From JAOAJC01 sp964481185 (GTDB lineage: Archaea; Nanobdellota; Nanobdellia; Pacearchaeales; GW2011-AR1), in contig CAYZSY010000011.1 of the NCBI GenBank assembly GCA_964481185.1, positions 1 to 19,685 on the forward strand: a stretch of DNA of 19,685 nt. The letters run 5' to 3'. Both the position numbers and the translations under genes were made by a program. The notes under the pieces were generated by a model. That model made no database searches. It worked only from the letters and a program-made list of their open reading frames with translations, and had not been told where the DNA came from. Positions 1 through 6,718 of this stretch are shown here, piece after piece. Numbering within the stretch: position 1 is the stretch's first letter; every line of letters starts with the position of its first letter.

Positions 1-13
1 AAATTATTAGAAT

Positions 14-277
14 TTGGTGATTATAGACACTGAAAAAGCGGAGATTATGTTTAAGTTAGCCAGAAAAAATAACTGGGGAGCTTGTTATGATAGAACAGAG
101 CATTTTAAAAGATTTCAGAACTTAAATGAAGCAATAAAAGAATTATCTAAATTAGGATGGCTAATTCTTCATAAAAAACCAAAATTTCTTGGACTATCAT
201 TAAATACAAATTATAAAAAGGAGATTGTCGCATTTATAGAACTAAATATGCCATATATAAAAGGCATGGTAAAGTAA
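14..277 (+). CDS. Small winged-helix-like protein, function unknown
   Basis: I do not recognise this family with certainty. The frame opens just after an in-frame TAG at 8-10; TTG 14 and GTG 17 are possible starts and the first ATG is at 47. The product is up to 87 aa, basic and soluble. A helical N-terminal half is followed by a segment, KELSKLGWLILHKKPKF, that looks like a recognition helix plus beta-wing, then a C-terminal helix. This suggests a small winged-helix DNA-binding protein, but no catalytic or metal motif supports a function. No clear TATA box is visible because the window starts here, so the gene could be the tail of a longer operon. Confidence 0.55.
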   Translation: MVIIDTEKAEIMFKLARKNNWGACYDRTEHFKRFQNLNEAIKELSKLGWLILHKKPKFLGLSLNTNYKKEIVAFIELNMPYIKGMVK

Positions 278-279
278 AC

Positions 280-399
280 TTATTTCAATTTCTTTAGATT
301 CTCTAACCAAAAAACCAATCTCTCAATAAACACTTTCAAAACAGAATCATTAATCTTGTACATCAAAAGCTCGGAACTCATTTTATTCATATCCCACAT
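280..399 (-). CDS. Possible 39-aa small protein
   Basis: The minus strand is open from ATG 399 to TAA 280-282, encoding MWDMNKMSSELLMYKINDSV and then a C-terminal amphipathic stretch rich in L, V, F, W and K. Its stop lies 3 nt from the stop of the convergent upstream gene. The TATA-like stretch at 409-418 used by the divergent SRP54 gene is 24 nt from an in-frame ATG at 390, so a 36-aa leaderless product is conceivable. No family is recognised. It could equally be a chance ORF in a 164-nt gap. Confidence 0.25.
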   Translation of the reverse strand: MWDMNKMSSELLMYKINDSVLKVFIERLVFWLENLKKLK

Positions 400-408
400 T
401 AAAACCAC

Positions 409-418
409 AAATTTATTA
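409..418 (+). promoter_or_regulatory. TATA box for SRP54
   Basis: AAATTTATTA is centred 28 nt before ATG 442. That spacing puts the transcription start at the start codon, implying a leaderless mRNA. Confidence 0.55.
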
Positions 419-441
419 ACCACTCTCAGACTCATTCTTGT

Positions 442-1803
442 ATGTTAGAAAAACTGTCAAGCATACTAAAGAAAACAACAGACAAGATAGCCAATGCTAT
501 ATTTCTTGACAAAAATCTTGTTGAATCTATAGTCAAGGACTTGCAAAGAGCGCTGATAGAAGCAGATGTAAACGTCTCTCTTGTTTTGGAGCTTACAAAA
601 AAGATAAAACAGGATGCTTTTGACGAAAGAATAAAAGGAATAGAGAAAAAAGAGCACATGATAAAACTCCTTCACGATGAACTGATAAAAATTCTCGGAG
701 AGAAAAAAGAAATCCGCCTTGAAAAGCACAATACTTTTCTAATGGTCGGATTATACGGCTCTGGAAAAACTACAACAATTTCAAAACTAGCCGCATATTA
801 TGCAAAAAGAGGCAGCAAGGTCTGCGCAATAGGATTAGACGTTCACCGCCCTGCCGCTTCAGAGCAGTTAAAACAACTATGTGACAAGCTGAATATACAA
901 TCTTTCATAGAACCTGAAGAAAAAGACCCTAAAAAAATCTGGAAGAAATATGAGAGCAAATTAAAAGAATACTCTCTAGTTCTTATTGACAGCGCAGGCA
1001 GAGATTCCCTTAACAAAGAACTAATTAAAGAAATAAAAGATATTGCAAAGCTCTCAAAGCCCACAGAAACAATTCTAATAATGCCTGCAGACATTGGACA
1101 AACTGCAAAAAAGCAGGCTCAAGGATTCAAATCCGCAGTTGATCTCTCAGGAGTAATCATAACAAGAATGGACTCAACAGCCAAGGGTGGAGGCGCTCTT
1201 ACTGCCTGCGCAGAAGTAAATGCTCCTGTCCTATTCATTGGAACAGGAGAAAAACCTCAGGATTTGGAGCAGTTTAATCCGGAATCATTCCTTTCAAGAC
1301 TTCTCGGAATGGGAGACCTGCAGACTCTAATGGAAAAAGTTCATTCAGTTATGTCTGAAGAAGAAATAGAAAAAACACAGCAAAAACTAAGAGAAGGAAA
1401 ATTTACGATGCATGAGTTTGAATCTCAAATGGAGGCAATGGGTTCTCTTGGTTCAATGGACAAAATTCTCTCCCTAATTCCCGGATTTGGCGGAATGAAA
1501 GAAAAAATACCAGAGTCCGCGCTAGAACAACAGCAGGCAAAACTGAAAAACTGGAAGGCAGCAATAAAATCAATGACTCCAGAGGAGAAAAATGAGCCGG
1601 AAATTCTAGAAAAACAAACTTCAAGAATACAAAGAATAGCAAAAGGAGCAGGAGTTTCAACAAGCGACATAAGAACTATGATAAAGCAGTTTAAAATGAT
1701 AAAAGAAATGATAAAATCGCAATCAGCAATGTCAGAAGGAAAACTAGATCAAAGAACAATGATGAAGCTTGCAAAAAAATTCAGTAAGAAGATAAGATTA
1801 TAA
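442..1803 (+). CDS. srp54: Signal recognition particle 54 kDa protein (SRP54/Ffh)
   Basis: This is the GTPase subunit of the signal recognition particle. It binds signal sequences and 7S RNA and delivers ribosomes to the FtsY receptor at the membrane. The 453-aa length is normal. A helical N domain (1-90) precedes the G domain, with P-loop GLYGSGKTTT (103-112), the G2-like DVHRPAA (133-139), G3 as DSAGRD (183-188), G4 as TRMD (241-244) and the GEKPQDLEQF closing motif (269-278). The M domain (about 300-440) contains the hydrophobic finger and the SRP-RNA-binding helix SRIQRIAKGAGVS (394-406). The usual T of DTAGR is S here and the usual K of TKxD is R. Both are mild changes. ATG 442 is supported by a TATA box 28 nt upstream. 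Confidence 0.97.
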   Translation: MLEKLSSILKKTTDKIANAIFLDKNLVESIVKDLQRALIEADVNVSLVLELTKKIKQDAFDERIKGIEKKEHMIKLLHDELIKILGEKKEIRLEKHNTFLMVGLYGSGKTTTISKLAAYYAKRGSKVCAIGLDVHRPAASEQLKQLCDKLNIQSFIEPEEKDPKKIWKKYESKLKEYSLVLIDSAGRDSLNKELIKEIKDIAKLSKPTETILIMPADIGQTAKKQAQGFKSAVDLSGVIITRMDSTAKGGGALTACAEVNAPVLFIGTGEKPQDLEQFNPESFLSRLLGMGDLQTLMEKVHSVMSEEEIEKTQQKLREGKFTMHEFESQMEAMGSLGSMDKILSLIPGFGGMKEKIPESALEQQQAKLKNWKAAIKSMTPEEKNEPEILEKQTSRIQRIAKGAGVSTSDIRTMIKQFKMIKEMIKSQSAMSEGKLDQRTMMKLAKKFSKKIRL

Positions 1804-1811
1804 CAATAAGT

Positions 1812-2714
1812 CTACATTGCCTCTATTCTCTTTATCCTTGTATCTATATCTGGATGAGTTGAAAACAAATTCTGAAATTTCTTCTTGAAAGGGTCTGAAA
1901 TAAACAATGGAGCAACTGCTTTCGGATACCTTTTTGTATCTTGGCTAGGAACATACTCCCGTTTTATCTTCCTTAAAGCATTTGCAAGCCCTGGGGGATA
2001 TCTCGTAAATTTGACGCCGGTCGCATCTGCTCCAAATTCCCTCTTTCTTGAAATAGCCAATTGGACTAGCTGAACAACAATTGGTGCTACAATTGCAAGA
2101 ATTATCCCCACAACTAAAAGTATGGCCTTTCCCTTTCCTTCTCTATCCCTGTTTCCAGAAAACCAAAGGCTTCTTAGAAATATCTCCGCAATGATAGAAA
2201 CCATTCCAACCATTACTGCAACAAGAGTAGCAAACCTTATGTCAAAATTAGCAACATGCCCCATTTCATGGGCTATCACGCCCTCCAATTCTTCCTTATT
2301 CAGCTTATCAAGAGCCCCGGTTGTAACGCAAACAACTGCATTTCTTGGATTTCTTCCTGAAGCAAATGCGTTTATTTCTTGAGAATGCATAACATAAACT
2401 TTTGGCATCGGCAATCCTGAAGCCAAAGACATATTTTCAACTGCATGAATCAATTTTCTATGCAAAATAGAACTGGCAGGCTTTGCCCCAACGCTCCAGA
2501 TAGTTATCTTATCAGAATTATAATAACTAATTAAAACATAACCAATCGAGAAAATAATTGAAAAAGCAAATATAATAAAAGAATAAGCCGGATTAACAAG
2601 AACAGAAACAACATATCCTATTGCAATTATTACCATCAAAACAACAAGCATTAAGAAAAAAGATTTCACTTTGTTCTTAGCAATTTCGTCATCAAAATTC
2701 AATTTTTCTGCCAT
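1812..2714 (-). CDS. htpX: HtpX-like M48 family membrane zinc metalloprotease
   Basis: This is a membrane-bound zinc endopeptidase, by family involved in membrane protein quality control. The 300 aa show two N-terminal transmembrane segments (about 18-40 and 44-64), the zinc-binding HEMGH motif at 149-153 (two His ligands and the catalytic Glu), two further hydrophobic helices (about 161-180 and 197-220), and the third zinc ligand Glu in RKREFGAD near 226. All catalytic residues are present. The start follows the lemA stop by 8 nt and has no promoter of its own, so the two genes form an operon. The LemA-HtpX pairing is recurrent in prokaryotes. The 3' end faces SRP54 across an 8-nt gap. Confidence 0.95.
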   Translation of the reverse strand: MAEKLNFDDEIAKNKVKSFFLMLVVLMVIIAIGYVVSVLVNPAYSFIIFAFSIIFSIGYVLISYYNSDKITIWSVGAKPASSILHRKLIHAVENMSLASGLPMPKVYVMHSQEINAFASGRNPRNAVVCVTTGALDKLNKEELEGVIAHEMGHVANFDIRFATLVAVMVGMVSIIAEIFLRSLWFSGNRDREGKGKAILLVVGIILAIVAPIVVQLVQLAISRKREFGADATGVKFTRYPPGLANALRKIKREYVPSQDTKRYPKAVAPLFISDPFKKKFQNLFSTHPDIDTRIKRIEAM

Positions 2715-2722
2715 CTTATCTA

Positions 2723-3289
2723 CTAGAATCTAACTTTTGGTACTACTTTTTCTTCTGCTGGAATCGAAAGCATCTGCTTCTCCTTTTTCCCGTACAACTT
2801 TGCAAACATAAATCCTGGAAAAGTTTCAACAGAATTATTAAAGCTTAAGATGGAGTCATTATAAAACTGTCTTGAATAAGCGACCTTATCTTCAATAGCA
2901 GACAATTCTTGCTGCAGATGCAAAAAGTTCTCATTTGCTTTCAATTGCGGATAGTTTTCAGCAAGCGCAAAAATAGATTTTAGCGCGGCTTGTAATTCAG
3001 CTCCCGCCCTCACAGTTTTTTGAATGTCTCCCTTTCCAGATGCACTAAGAAACGCTTTTCTTGCATTTGTAACTTCAGTCATAACTCCCTTTTCATGTTT
3101 CACATATCCTTTTACACTCTCAATTAAATTGGGAACCAAATCAGCTCTCTTTTTCAGCTGAACATTGATTTGCGAGAGAGAATTGTCAATCCTGTTCTCC
3201 AAAACAGTAAACCTGTTATAATAAACAATAAAAGCCAGAGCTAAAACAATAACAATTCCAAGAACAATCCAAAGCAGCACCAGTGCCAT
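2723..3289 (-). CDS. lemA: LemA family membrane-anchored protein
   Basis: A 188-aa protein with one N-terminal transmembrane helix (about 3-22), the conserved YNRFTVLENRIDNSLSQINV segment immediately after it, RADLVPNLIESVKGY, and the C-terminal YNDSILSFNN...FPG region typical of LemA. The body is a long helical bundle predicted to lie outside the membrane. The family's molecular role is not settled, but it sits with HtpX in many genomes, as here. Upstream, on the minus strand, a TATA box lies 26 nt before ATG 3289, so the operon mRNA probably begins at the start codon. Confidence 0.95.
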   Translation of the reverse strand: MALVLLWIVLGIVIVLALAFIVYYNRFTVLENRIDNSLSQINVQLKKRADLVPNLIESVKGYVKHEKGVMTEVTNARKAFLSASGKGDIQKTVRAGAELQAALKSIFALAENYPQLKANENFLHLQQELSAIEDKVAYSRQFYNDSILSFNNSVETFPGFMFAKLYGKKEKQMLSIPAEEKVVPKVRF

Positions 3290-3310
3290 ATATATTATTA
3301 GTGACTACCC

Positions 3311-3320
3311 ATTATAAATA
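3311..3320 (-). promoter_or_regulatory. TATA box for lemA-htpX operon
   Basis: TATTTATAAT on the minus strand is centred about 26 nt before the LemA ATG. It forms a compact divergent promoter region with the Bud32 TATA box. Confidence 0.6.
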
Positions 3321-3334
3321 TTATGAATTAAGAA

Positions 3335-3344
3335 GTTTATTAAA
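3335..3344 (+). promoter_or_regulatory. TATA box for bud32
   Basis: GTTTATTAAA is centred 27 nt before ATG 3366, consistent with leaderless transcription. Confidence 0.55.
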
Positions 3345-3365
3345 CCCAGACGATTTTTCCAGAAA

Positions 3366-4145
3366 ATGGAAAAACTAATAGGAACAGGTGCCGAAGCGGT
3401 TCTTATTCAAGAAGGCAATAAGCTAATCAAAAAAAGAATAAAAAAATCATACAGGATAAAAGAATTAGATGAAAAGCTAAGAAAGCAAAGAACAAAGAAA
3501 GAATTAAAACTTTTAGAGAAAGCGTCAAAACTAATTCAAGTCCCAAAGCTCATAAAGGGAGGTTGTCAGCAAAGAACCGATAGGTGCCCTACAAATGAAA
3601 TTGACATGGAATTTATCCAAGGATTAAAGCTCTCAGACAACCTAGACAATCTAAAAAACGCAGAAGAAGTCTGCAGAAAAATAGGAGAAAACATTGCAAA
3701 ACTTCATGATGCAGACATAATTCACGGAGATCTCACAACCTCAAATATGATTTATGTTCCAGATAAGAATGTTTCTAAAAATAAAACCGAACACCCCTTA
3801 AAAAAAATAGATGTTAATAACAACCAAGAGGCAAAAGCACGAAATGAGCGAGCAGGAGGAGCGAATGAAGCGGCAATTGATAAAGAACACGAGCTGAGCG
3901 CTAGCGAAGCGAGTGGAAAGGTCTATTTCATAGATTTTGGCCTCGGATTTGAATCAAAAAAAATAGAAGACAAGGCAGTAGATCTTCATCTTATAAAACA
4001 AGCTTTGGAAGCAAAGCATTTCAAAAATTATGAAAGATTCTTCAAATCCATTCTTGAAGGTTACAAGCTATCAAAACACTATGAGGCAACAATTAACAGA
4101 CTAAACGCTGTTGAAAAGCGCGGCAGATACAAGCAATCCTACTGA
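3366..4145 (+). CDS. bud32: KEOPS complex kinase/ATPase Bud32 with internal insertion
   Basis: Bud32 is the small atypical kinase/ATPase of KEOPS, needed with Kae1 for the t6A modification of ANN-decoding tRNAs. The 259 aa show the glycine loop GTGAEAVL (6-13), a basic KKRIKKSYR segment carrying the ATP-binding Lys, the RTKKELKLL helix, the catalytic loop HGDLTTSN (120-127), metal-binding DFG (190-192) and the family's C-terminal RGRY (252-255). It lacks the large kinase C-lobe, as expected for Bud32. Normally about ten residues separate HGDLTTSN from DFG. Here there are about 60, holding a hydrophilic low-complexity insert. A shorter extra segment (about 66-77) follows the VPKLI strand. No stop or frameshift interrupts it, and no kae1 gene lies nearby. 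Confidence 0.93.
   Translation: MEKLIGTGAEAVLIQEGNKLIKKRIKKSYRIKELDEKLRKQRTKKELKLLEKASKLIQVPKLIKGGCQQRTDRCPTNEIDMEFIQGLKLSDNLDNLKNAEEVCRKIGENIAKLHDADIIHGDLTTSNMIYVPDKNVSKNKTEHPLKKIDVNNNQEAKARNERAGGANEAAIDKEHELSASEASGKVYFIDFGLGFESKKIEDKAVDLHLIKQALEAKHFKNYERFFKSILEGYKLSKHYEATINRLNAVEKRGRYKQSY
3756..3917 (+). other. In-frame insertion inside bud32
   Basis: About 54 codons (residues 131-184) lie between the catalytic loop and DFG where the family has only a short beta-hairpin. The 3' half is visibly richer in GC than the surrounding gene and repeats short GAGCGA, GAAGCG and AGCGA units. It encodes NERAGGANEAA and ELSASEASGK. This looks like an acquired or expanded segment tolerated in a surface loop. 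The boundaries are estimated from family motifs. Confidence 0.6.
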
Positions 4146-4156
4146 AAATTAACAAC

Positions 4157-4166
4157 CCTTATAAAC
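4157..4166 (+). promoter_or_regulatory. TATA box for tRNA-Gln
   Basis: CCTTATAAAC is centred 27 nt before the first base of the mature tRNA. The downstream SGNH hydrolase gene has no correctly spaced TATA of its own and may be read from this promoter. Confidence 0.6.
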
Positions 4167-4188
4167 CAAAACCAATAACTAGTTTCAT

Positions 4189-4261
4189 AGCCCCTTAGTC
4201 TAGTGGTCAAGGACGTCGGGTTTTGGTCCCGGAAACCCCGGTTCGAATCCGGGAGGGGCTA
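4189..4261 (+). tRNA. tRNA-Gln (anticodon TTG)
   Basis: A full cloverleaf folds: acceptor stem AGCCCCT/AGGGGCT with discriminator A at 4261; D stem GTCT/GGAC; anticodon stem TCGGG/CCCGG (one T-G pair) closing the loop TTTTGGT with anticodon TTG; 4-nt variable loop; T arm CCCGG-TTCGAAT-CCGGG. There is no intron and the 3' CCA is not encoded, so it must be added after transcription. Confidence 0.96.
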
Positions 4262-4278
4262 CTATAAAATAACTGGCA

Positions 4279-4920
4279 ATGGCGCAAATATTAATCTTCG
4301 GAGACAGCATCCCTTATGGGGCATGGGACTTGGAAGGAGGATGGGTCGCCAGGTTAAGAAGATTCTTAGATTCAAAAGTTATTAACTCAAAATTAAAAGA
4401 TTATTACATAACTTATAATTTAGGAGTTTCTGGAGATACTACATCAGATTTGCTGGAAAGATTTGAACGAGAAGTTAATGCAAGACTAGATAAAACAGAA
4501 TCTGATACAATAATTATATTTAGTATAGGAGGAAACGATTCTGCTTTTCTAACAAAAGAAAAGAAATTTCTAACAGAAATTTCAAAATTTGAGAAAAATA
4601 TAAAAGAACTGATAAAAAAAGCAAAAGATATAACAGACAAAATCATTTTAATTGGAGAAATTCCACACGATGAATCAAAAACAACACCAGTGGCCTGGGA
4701 TAGCAACATAAATTACAAAAACGAATATCTAAATAAATATGAAAATGTAACGAGAAAGATTTGTAAGGAACAAAATATACATTTCATAGATTTATTTGGT
4801 AAATTAATAAATACAAATTACAAAGCTAATCTAGAAGATGGTGTTCATCCAACATCAGAAGGTCATAGGCAAATCTTTAATATAATCAAAGAAGATTTAA
4901 TCAAAAATAAGATGCTCTAA
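4279..4920 (+). CDS. SGNH/GDSL-type esterase or lipase
   Basis: This is a 213-aa SGNH-fold hydrolase. Block I is FGDSIPYG with the nucleophile Ser10, block II includes LGVSGDTT with the oxyanion Gly (about 52), block III is GGND (84-87), and block V is DGVH (D187, H190). The catalytic triad is therefore complete. There is no signal peptide, so it is probably cytoplasmic. The substrate (lipid, acyl-thioester or acetylated sugar) cannot be inferred. ATG 4279 lies only 17 nt after the tRNA, without a Shine-Dalgarno or a TATA box at the leaderless distance. It may be co-transcribed with tRNA-Gln and freed by tRNA processing. It ends 6 nt from the convergent eS1 gene. Confidence 0.9.
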   Translation: MAQILIFGDSIPYGAWDLEGGWVARLRRFLDSKVINSKLKDYYITYNLGVSGDTTSDLLERFEREVNARLDKTESDTIIIFSIGGNDSAFLTKEKKFLTEISKFEKNIKELIKKAKDITDKIILIGEIPHDESKTTPVAWDSNINYKNEYLNKYENVTRKICKEQNIHFIDLFGKLINTNYKANLEDGVHPTSEGHRQIFNIIKEDLIKNKML

Positions 4921-4926
4921 ATAGCT

Positions 4927-5499
4927 CTACTTCTTCTCATTAACCAATTCAAAAACTCTCACTTCACAAAGAGCAAGAGGGTAAATTTTCTTTGATTTCA
5001 AAAACAGCTCCTTTTGCATCTTGTTTGTTATTATCTCGGTAAATGCTTCTTCTCCAGTTCTTGTCTTTAAATGGCCCTCCAAAAACTTTCTAGCGTTATT
5101 TCTAAGCTCTTTTCTTACTGCTCTTGAAACCTTGTTCCTCGATATCATGAAGATTTTAACTCTTGCTTTCCCATCTTTCATTTCAGCAATAAAAGAATCC
5201 TCAACATAATCTATCCCAGGCCTCATCATTCTTCTTATATAAGAGCCTATCAGCTCAAGACTGATTGGTTTTGCTTCAAGATAATCATCTTTTTTAACTG
5301 CTTTTAGTCTAAGTTCAAAATTCTTGCCCTTAAGGCTCCTCGTTAAGTCAAGTTTTACTACCTTGCCGTTCAGCTCGTCAATTGAATATCCATAAAGTTG
5401 TATTTTCGTTGCAGTAAGAGGGGTCCTAACTTCAAAAAACCCTTTCTTTGCTCCCCTCTTTACCTTTGCTGTTGCTGTTTGTGTTTGTTGTTCTGCCAT
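4927..5499 (-). CDS. rps3ae: 30S ribosomal protein eS1 (S3Ae)
   Basis: This is the small-subunit protein eS1, archaeal/eukaryotic type, located near the mRNA exit site. The 190 aa contain family landmarks: KKGFFEVRTPL near the N terminus, the GYSIDELNGKVVKLDLT strand region, YIRRMMRPGIDYVEDSF, and the helix RKELRNNARKFLEG followed by KKIYPLALCEVRVFE at the C terminus. It is the last gene of a three-gene minus-strand operon, starting 2 nt after the 65-aa unknown gene. An AAGGAG lies about 20 nt upstream, too far to be a normal Shine-Dalgarno. Confidence 0.95.
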   Translation of the reverse strand: MAEQQTQTATAKVKRGAKKGFFEVRTPLTATKIQLYGYSIDELNGKVVKLDLTRSLKGKNFELRLKAVKKDDYLEAKPISLELIGSYIRRMMRPGIDYVEDSFIAEMKDGKARVKIFMISRNKVSRAVRKELRNNARKFLEGHLKTRTGEEAFTEIITNKMQKELFLKSKKIYPLALCEVRVFELVNEKK

Positions 5500-5501
5500 T
5501 T

Positions 5502-5699
5502 TTAATATCTGTTCTTTTGAATCTCCTTTTGGTAATCTTTAGCACCGACTTTCAATTTTTCGCCTGAAACCACAATATCTCCACAAACATTATTCTTCTT
5601 CCCATTCACACATTCATTCCATAAAATATCAATGCATCCCTCTCTCGAATAGACAATTTCATAATCAATTGTCCTTCCTTCAAGATTTATTTTTGCCAT
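5502..5699 (-). CDS. Unknown 65-aa protein in ribosomal operon
   Basis: I do not recognise a family. The 65-aa protein begins MAKINLEGRTIDYEIVYS, suggesting beta strands, followed by a segment with three cysteines (22, 30 and 39), and ends in a basic helix-like tail (GAKDYQKEIQKNRY). It sits 1 nt after the eL44 stop and 2 nt before eS1, so it is translated in a tight ribosomal operon. In other archaea the KEOPS subunit Pcc1 can lie beside eS1, but this sequence does not resemble Pcc1. A ribosome-, rRNA- or translation-associated role is inferred from position only. Confidence 0.8.
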   Translation of the reverse strand: MAKINLEGRTIDYEIVYSREGCIDILWNECVNGKKNNVCGDIVVSGEKLKVGAKDYQKEIQKNRY

Positions 5700-5700
5700 A

Positions 5701-6030
5701 TTATTTAGATACCTTCTCTCCTATTACGATTCTTGAAGAACGTATGGCGCTCTTAATTTGCTTCATTTTATTACAAACTTTACACTTGTATAAAATGTTT
5801 ATCTTCTTCGTAACTTTTGCCTTCATCTTCCAGTCTTTTACTCCCTTTCTGGAATATTTCCCCTTGTTTCCATAACCGCTTATCATACCTCTAGATTTTA
5901 GTCTAGAATTACTTCCCCTAGATAAAGGATGAGTTGCAGAACGAGACTTTTGTTTTGCAGTTGCTATTGTTTGAAGTGTATGCTTCTTGCAATACGGACA
6001 ATATCTTTTAGTTTCTTTCGGTAATTTCAT
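5701..6030 (-). CDS. rpl44e: 50S ribosomal protein eL44 (L44e)
   Basis: This large-subunit zinc-ribbon protein lies near the E site. The 109 aa are very basic, with the N-terminal KRYCPYCKKHT knuckle (C11, C14), a long basic middle with the KKTKINI-like end (KVTKKINILYKC), and the second knuckle CKVC (C82, C85). It is the first gene of the operon eL44 - 65-aa - eS1. The usual archaeal order places eL44 directly before eS27; here eS27 is about 2 kb away in a separate plus-strand operon. Unlike most genes in the window it has no TATA box at -27. The nearest good one is about 75 nt upstream, implying a real 5' leader. Confidence 0.95.
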   Translation of the reverse strand: MKLPKETKRYCPYCKKHTLQTIATAKQKSRSATHPLSRGSNSRLKSRGMISGYGNKGKYSRKGVKDWKMKAKVTKKINILYKCKVCNKMKQIKSAIRSSRIVIGEKVSK

Positions 6031-6100
6031 AGTGGGCCTCGCAGCGAACCATGAAGCTCAAAAATTGTTATTTCTGATTTTTGTTGTTTCATATTAATAG

Positions 6101-6110
6101 GATATAAAAT
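6101..6110 (-). promoter_or_regulatory. TATA box for the eL44 operon
   Basis: On the minus strand the sequence reads ATTTTATATC. A start about 27 nt downstream would fall near 6078 and give a leader of roughly 47 nt before ATG 6030. That contrasts with the leaderless pattern elsewhere. Confidence 0.4.
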
Positions 6111-6330
6111 AGCTAGCCAATGCCAATCCTTGAGCAAAGGGTGCGCTCTAATTTCTTATGATTTGAACGCTTTTTAAACCTTTAGCTCTAAAGGGCCAAT
6201 TATAGTATCCGAAAAATAGTTCATAACAACAAGATAAAGATCTTTATGTTTTCATTAATCTTTACTTATTTCAAAGCACAAGTTTTAAATCTAATGCCTT
6301 GTTAAAAAAGTTAAAGTTTTGCAACACAAA

Positions 6331-6342
6331 TCTTTATATAAC
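6331..6342 (+). promoter_or_regulatory. TATA box for the uS15 operon
   Basis: TCTTTATATAAC is centred 26 nt before ATG 6362. It decides the start codon, because the frame also extends upstream to a TTG at 6299 that would lie before the promoter. Confidence 0.7.
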
Positions 6343-6361
6343 AATAAAATTCTCCATAGTT

Positions 6362-6685
6362 ATGACAGAGAAAACAAAAAAAGCAGACTGGGTTAAAATA
6401 AAACCTGCAGAGCTTGAGAAAATAGTTGTTGAATTGTATAAGCAGGGCAAATCTCTTGCAAAAATAGGATTAGTTCTAAGAGACCAGTACGGAATTCCAA
6501 AAGCAAAACTTCTTGGAAGAAAAATAAAAAAGATATTAACAGATGCAAAAGTTCAATTGCGTTCCGACGCAGATGCAATTCAGAAAAAAATAGACACTCT
6601 TAACAAGCACATAGAAAAGAACAAGCACGACCAGCCAGCAAAAAAGAAGCTTGTTAAGGAAATTTGGGCACTTAAAAGAGTCTAG
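6362..6685 (+). CDS. rps15: 30S ribosomal protein uS15, short form
   Basis: uS15 is a primary 16S rRNA-binding protein of the platform. The 107 aa retain the archaeal core: ADWVKIKPAELEKIVVELY, then KIGLVLRDQYGIP (the most conserved block), then the helical HIEKNKHDQPAKKKLVKEI. Archaeal uS15 is usually about 150 aa. Here the N-terminal RLHSGKRG-type extension and the C-terminal tail after the last helix are missing. ATG 6362 is chosen because the TATA box lies 26 nt upstream. It is the first gene of a five-gene translation operon. After the TAG stop the same frame stays open for 11 codons to a TAA. Confidence 0.93.
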   Translation: MTEKTKKADWVKIKPAELEKIVVELYKQGKSLAKIGLVLRDQYGIPKAKLLGRKIKKILTDAKVQLRSDADAIQKKIDTLNKHIEKNKHDQPAKKKLVKEIWALKRV

Positions 6686-6710
6686 GCGCATACTTCAAAA
6701 TACGCTAAAA

Positions 6711-6718
6711 GGGGTGAT
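6711..6718 (+). promoter_or_regulatory. Shine-Dalgarno-like site at the DHH gene
   Basis: GGGGTGAT resembles the anti-SD complement GGAGGTGAT. It contains the GTG at 6714 and lies 4 nt before ATT 6723, so the start is either the GTG itself or a rare ATT. Confidence 0.4.

Larger units (their letters stand above)
6031..6361 (+). other. 331-nt divergent intergenic region
   Basis: This is the longest gap between clear protein genes outside the element-rich zones. It carries the divergent promoters of the eL44 and uS15 operons. It also contains TATA-like TTTTTAAAC near 6174-6182, whose transcript, if any, is unknown. A weak 4-bp hairpin (GAGC/GCTC) is visible near 6133-6149. I found no tRNA, no recognisable C/D or H/ACA guide RNA and no convincing ORF. 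A 42-codon open stretch on the minus strand ends exactly at the eL44 ATG, but it has no well-placed start. Confidence 0.5.

Noticed and set aside
4203..4385. 60-aa plus-strand ORF
   Set aside because: Its first third is translated tRNA-Gln and the rest is out of frame with the SGNH hydrolase. It has no independent support.
6031..6298. C/D-box or H/ACA guide RNA in the divergent gap
   Set aside because: No paired C (RTGATGA) and D (CTGA) boxes at suitable spacing and no ACA hairpins were found by eye.
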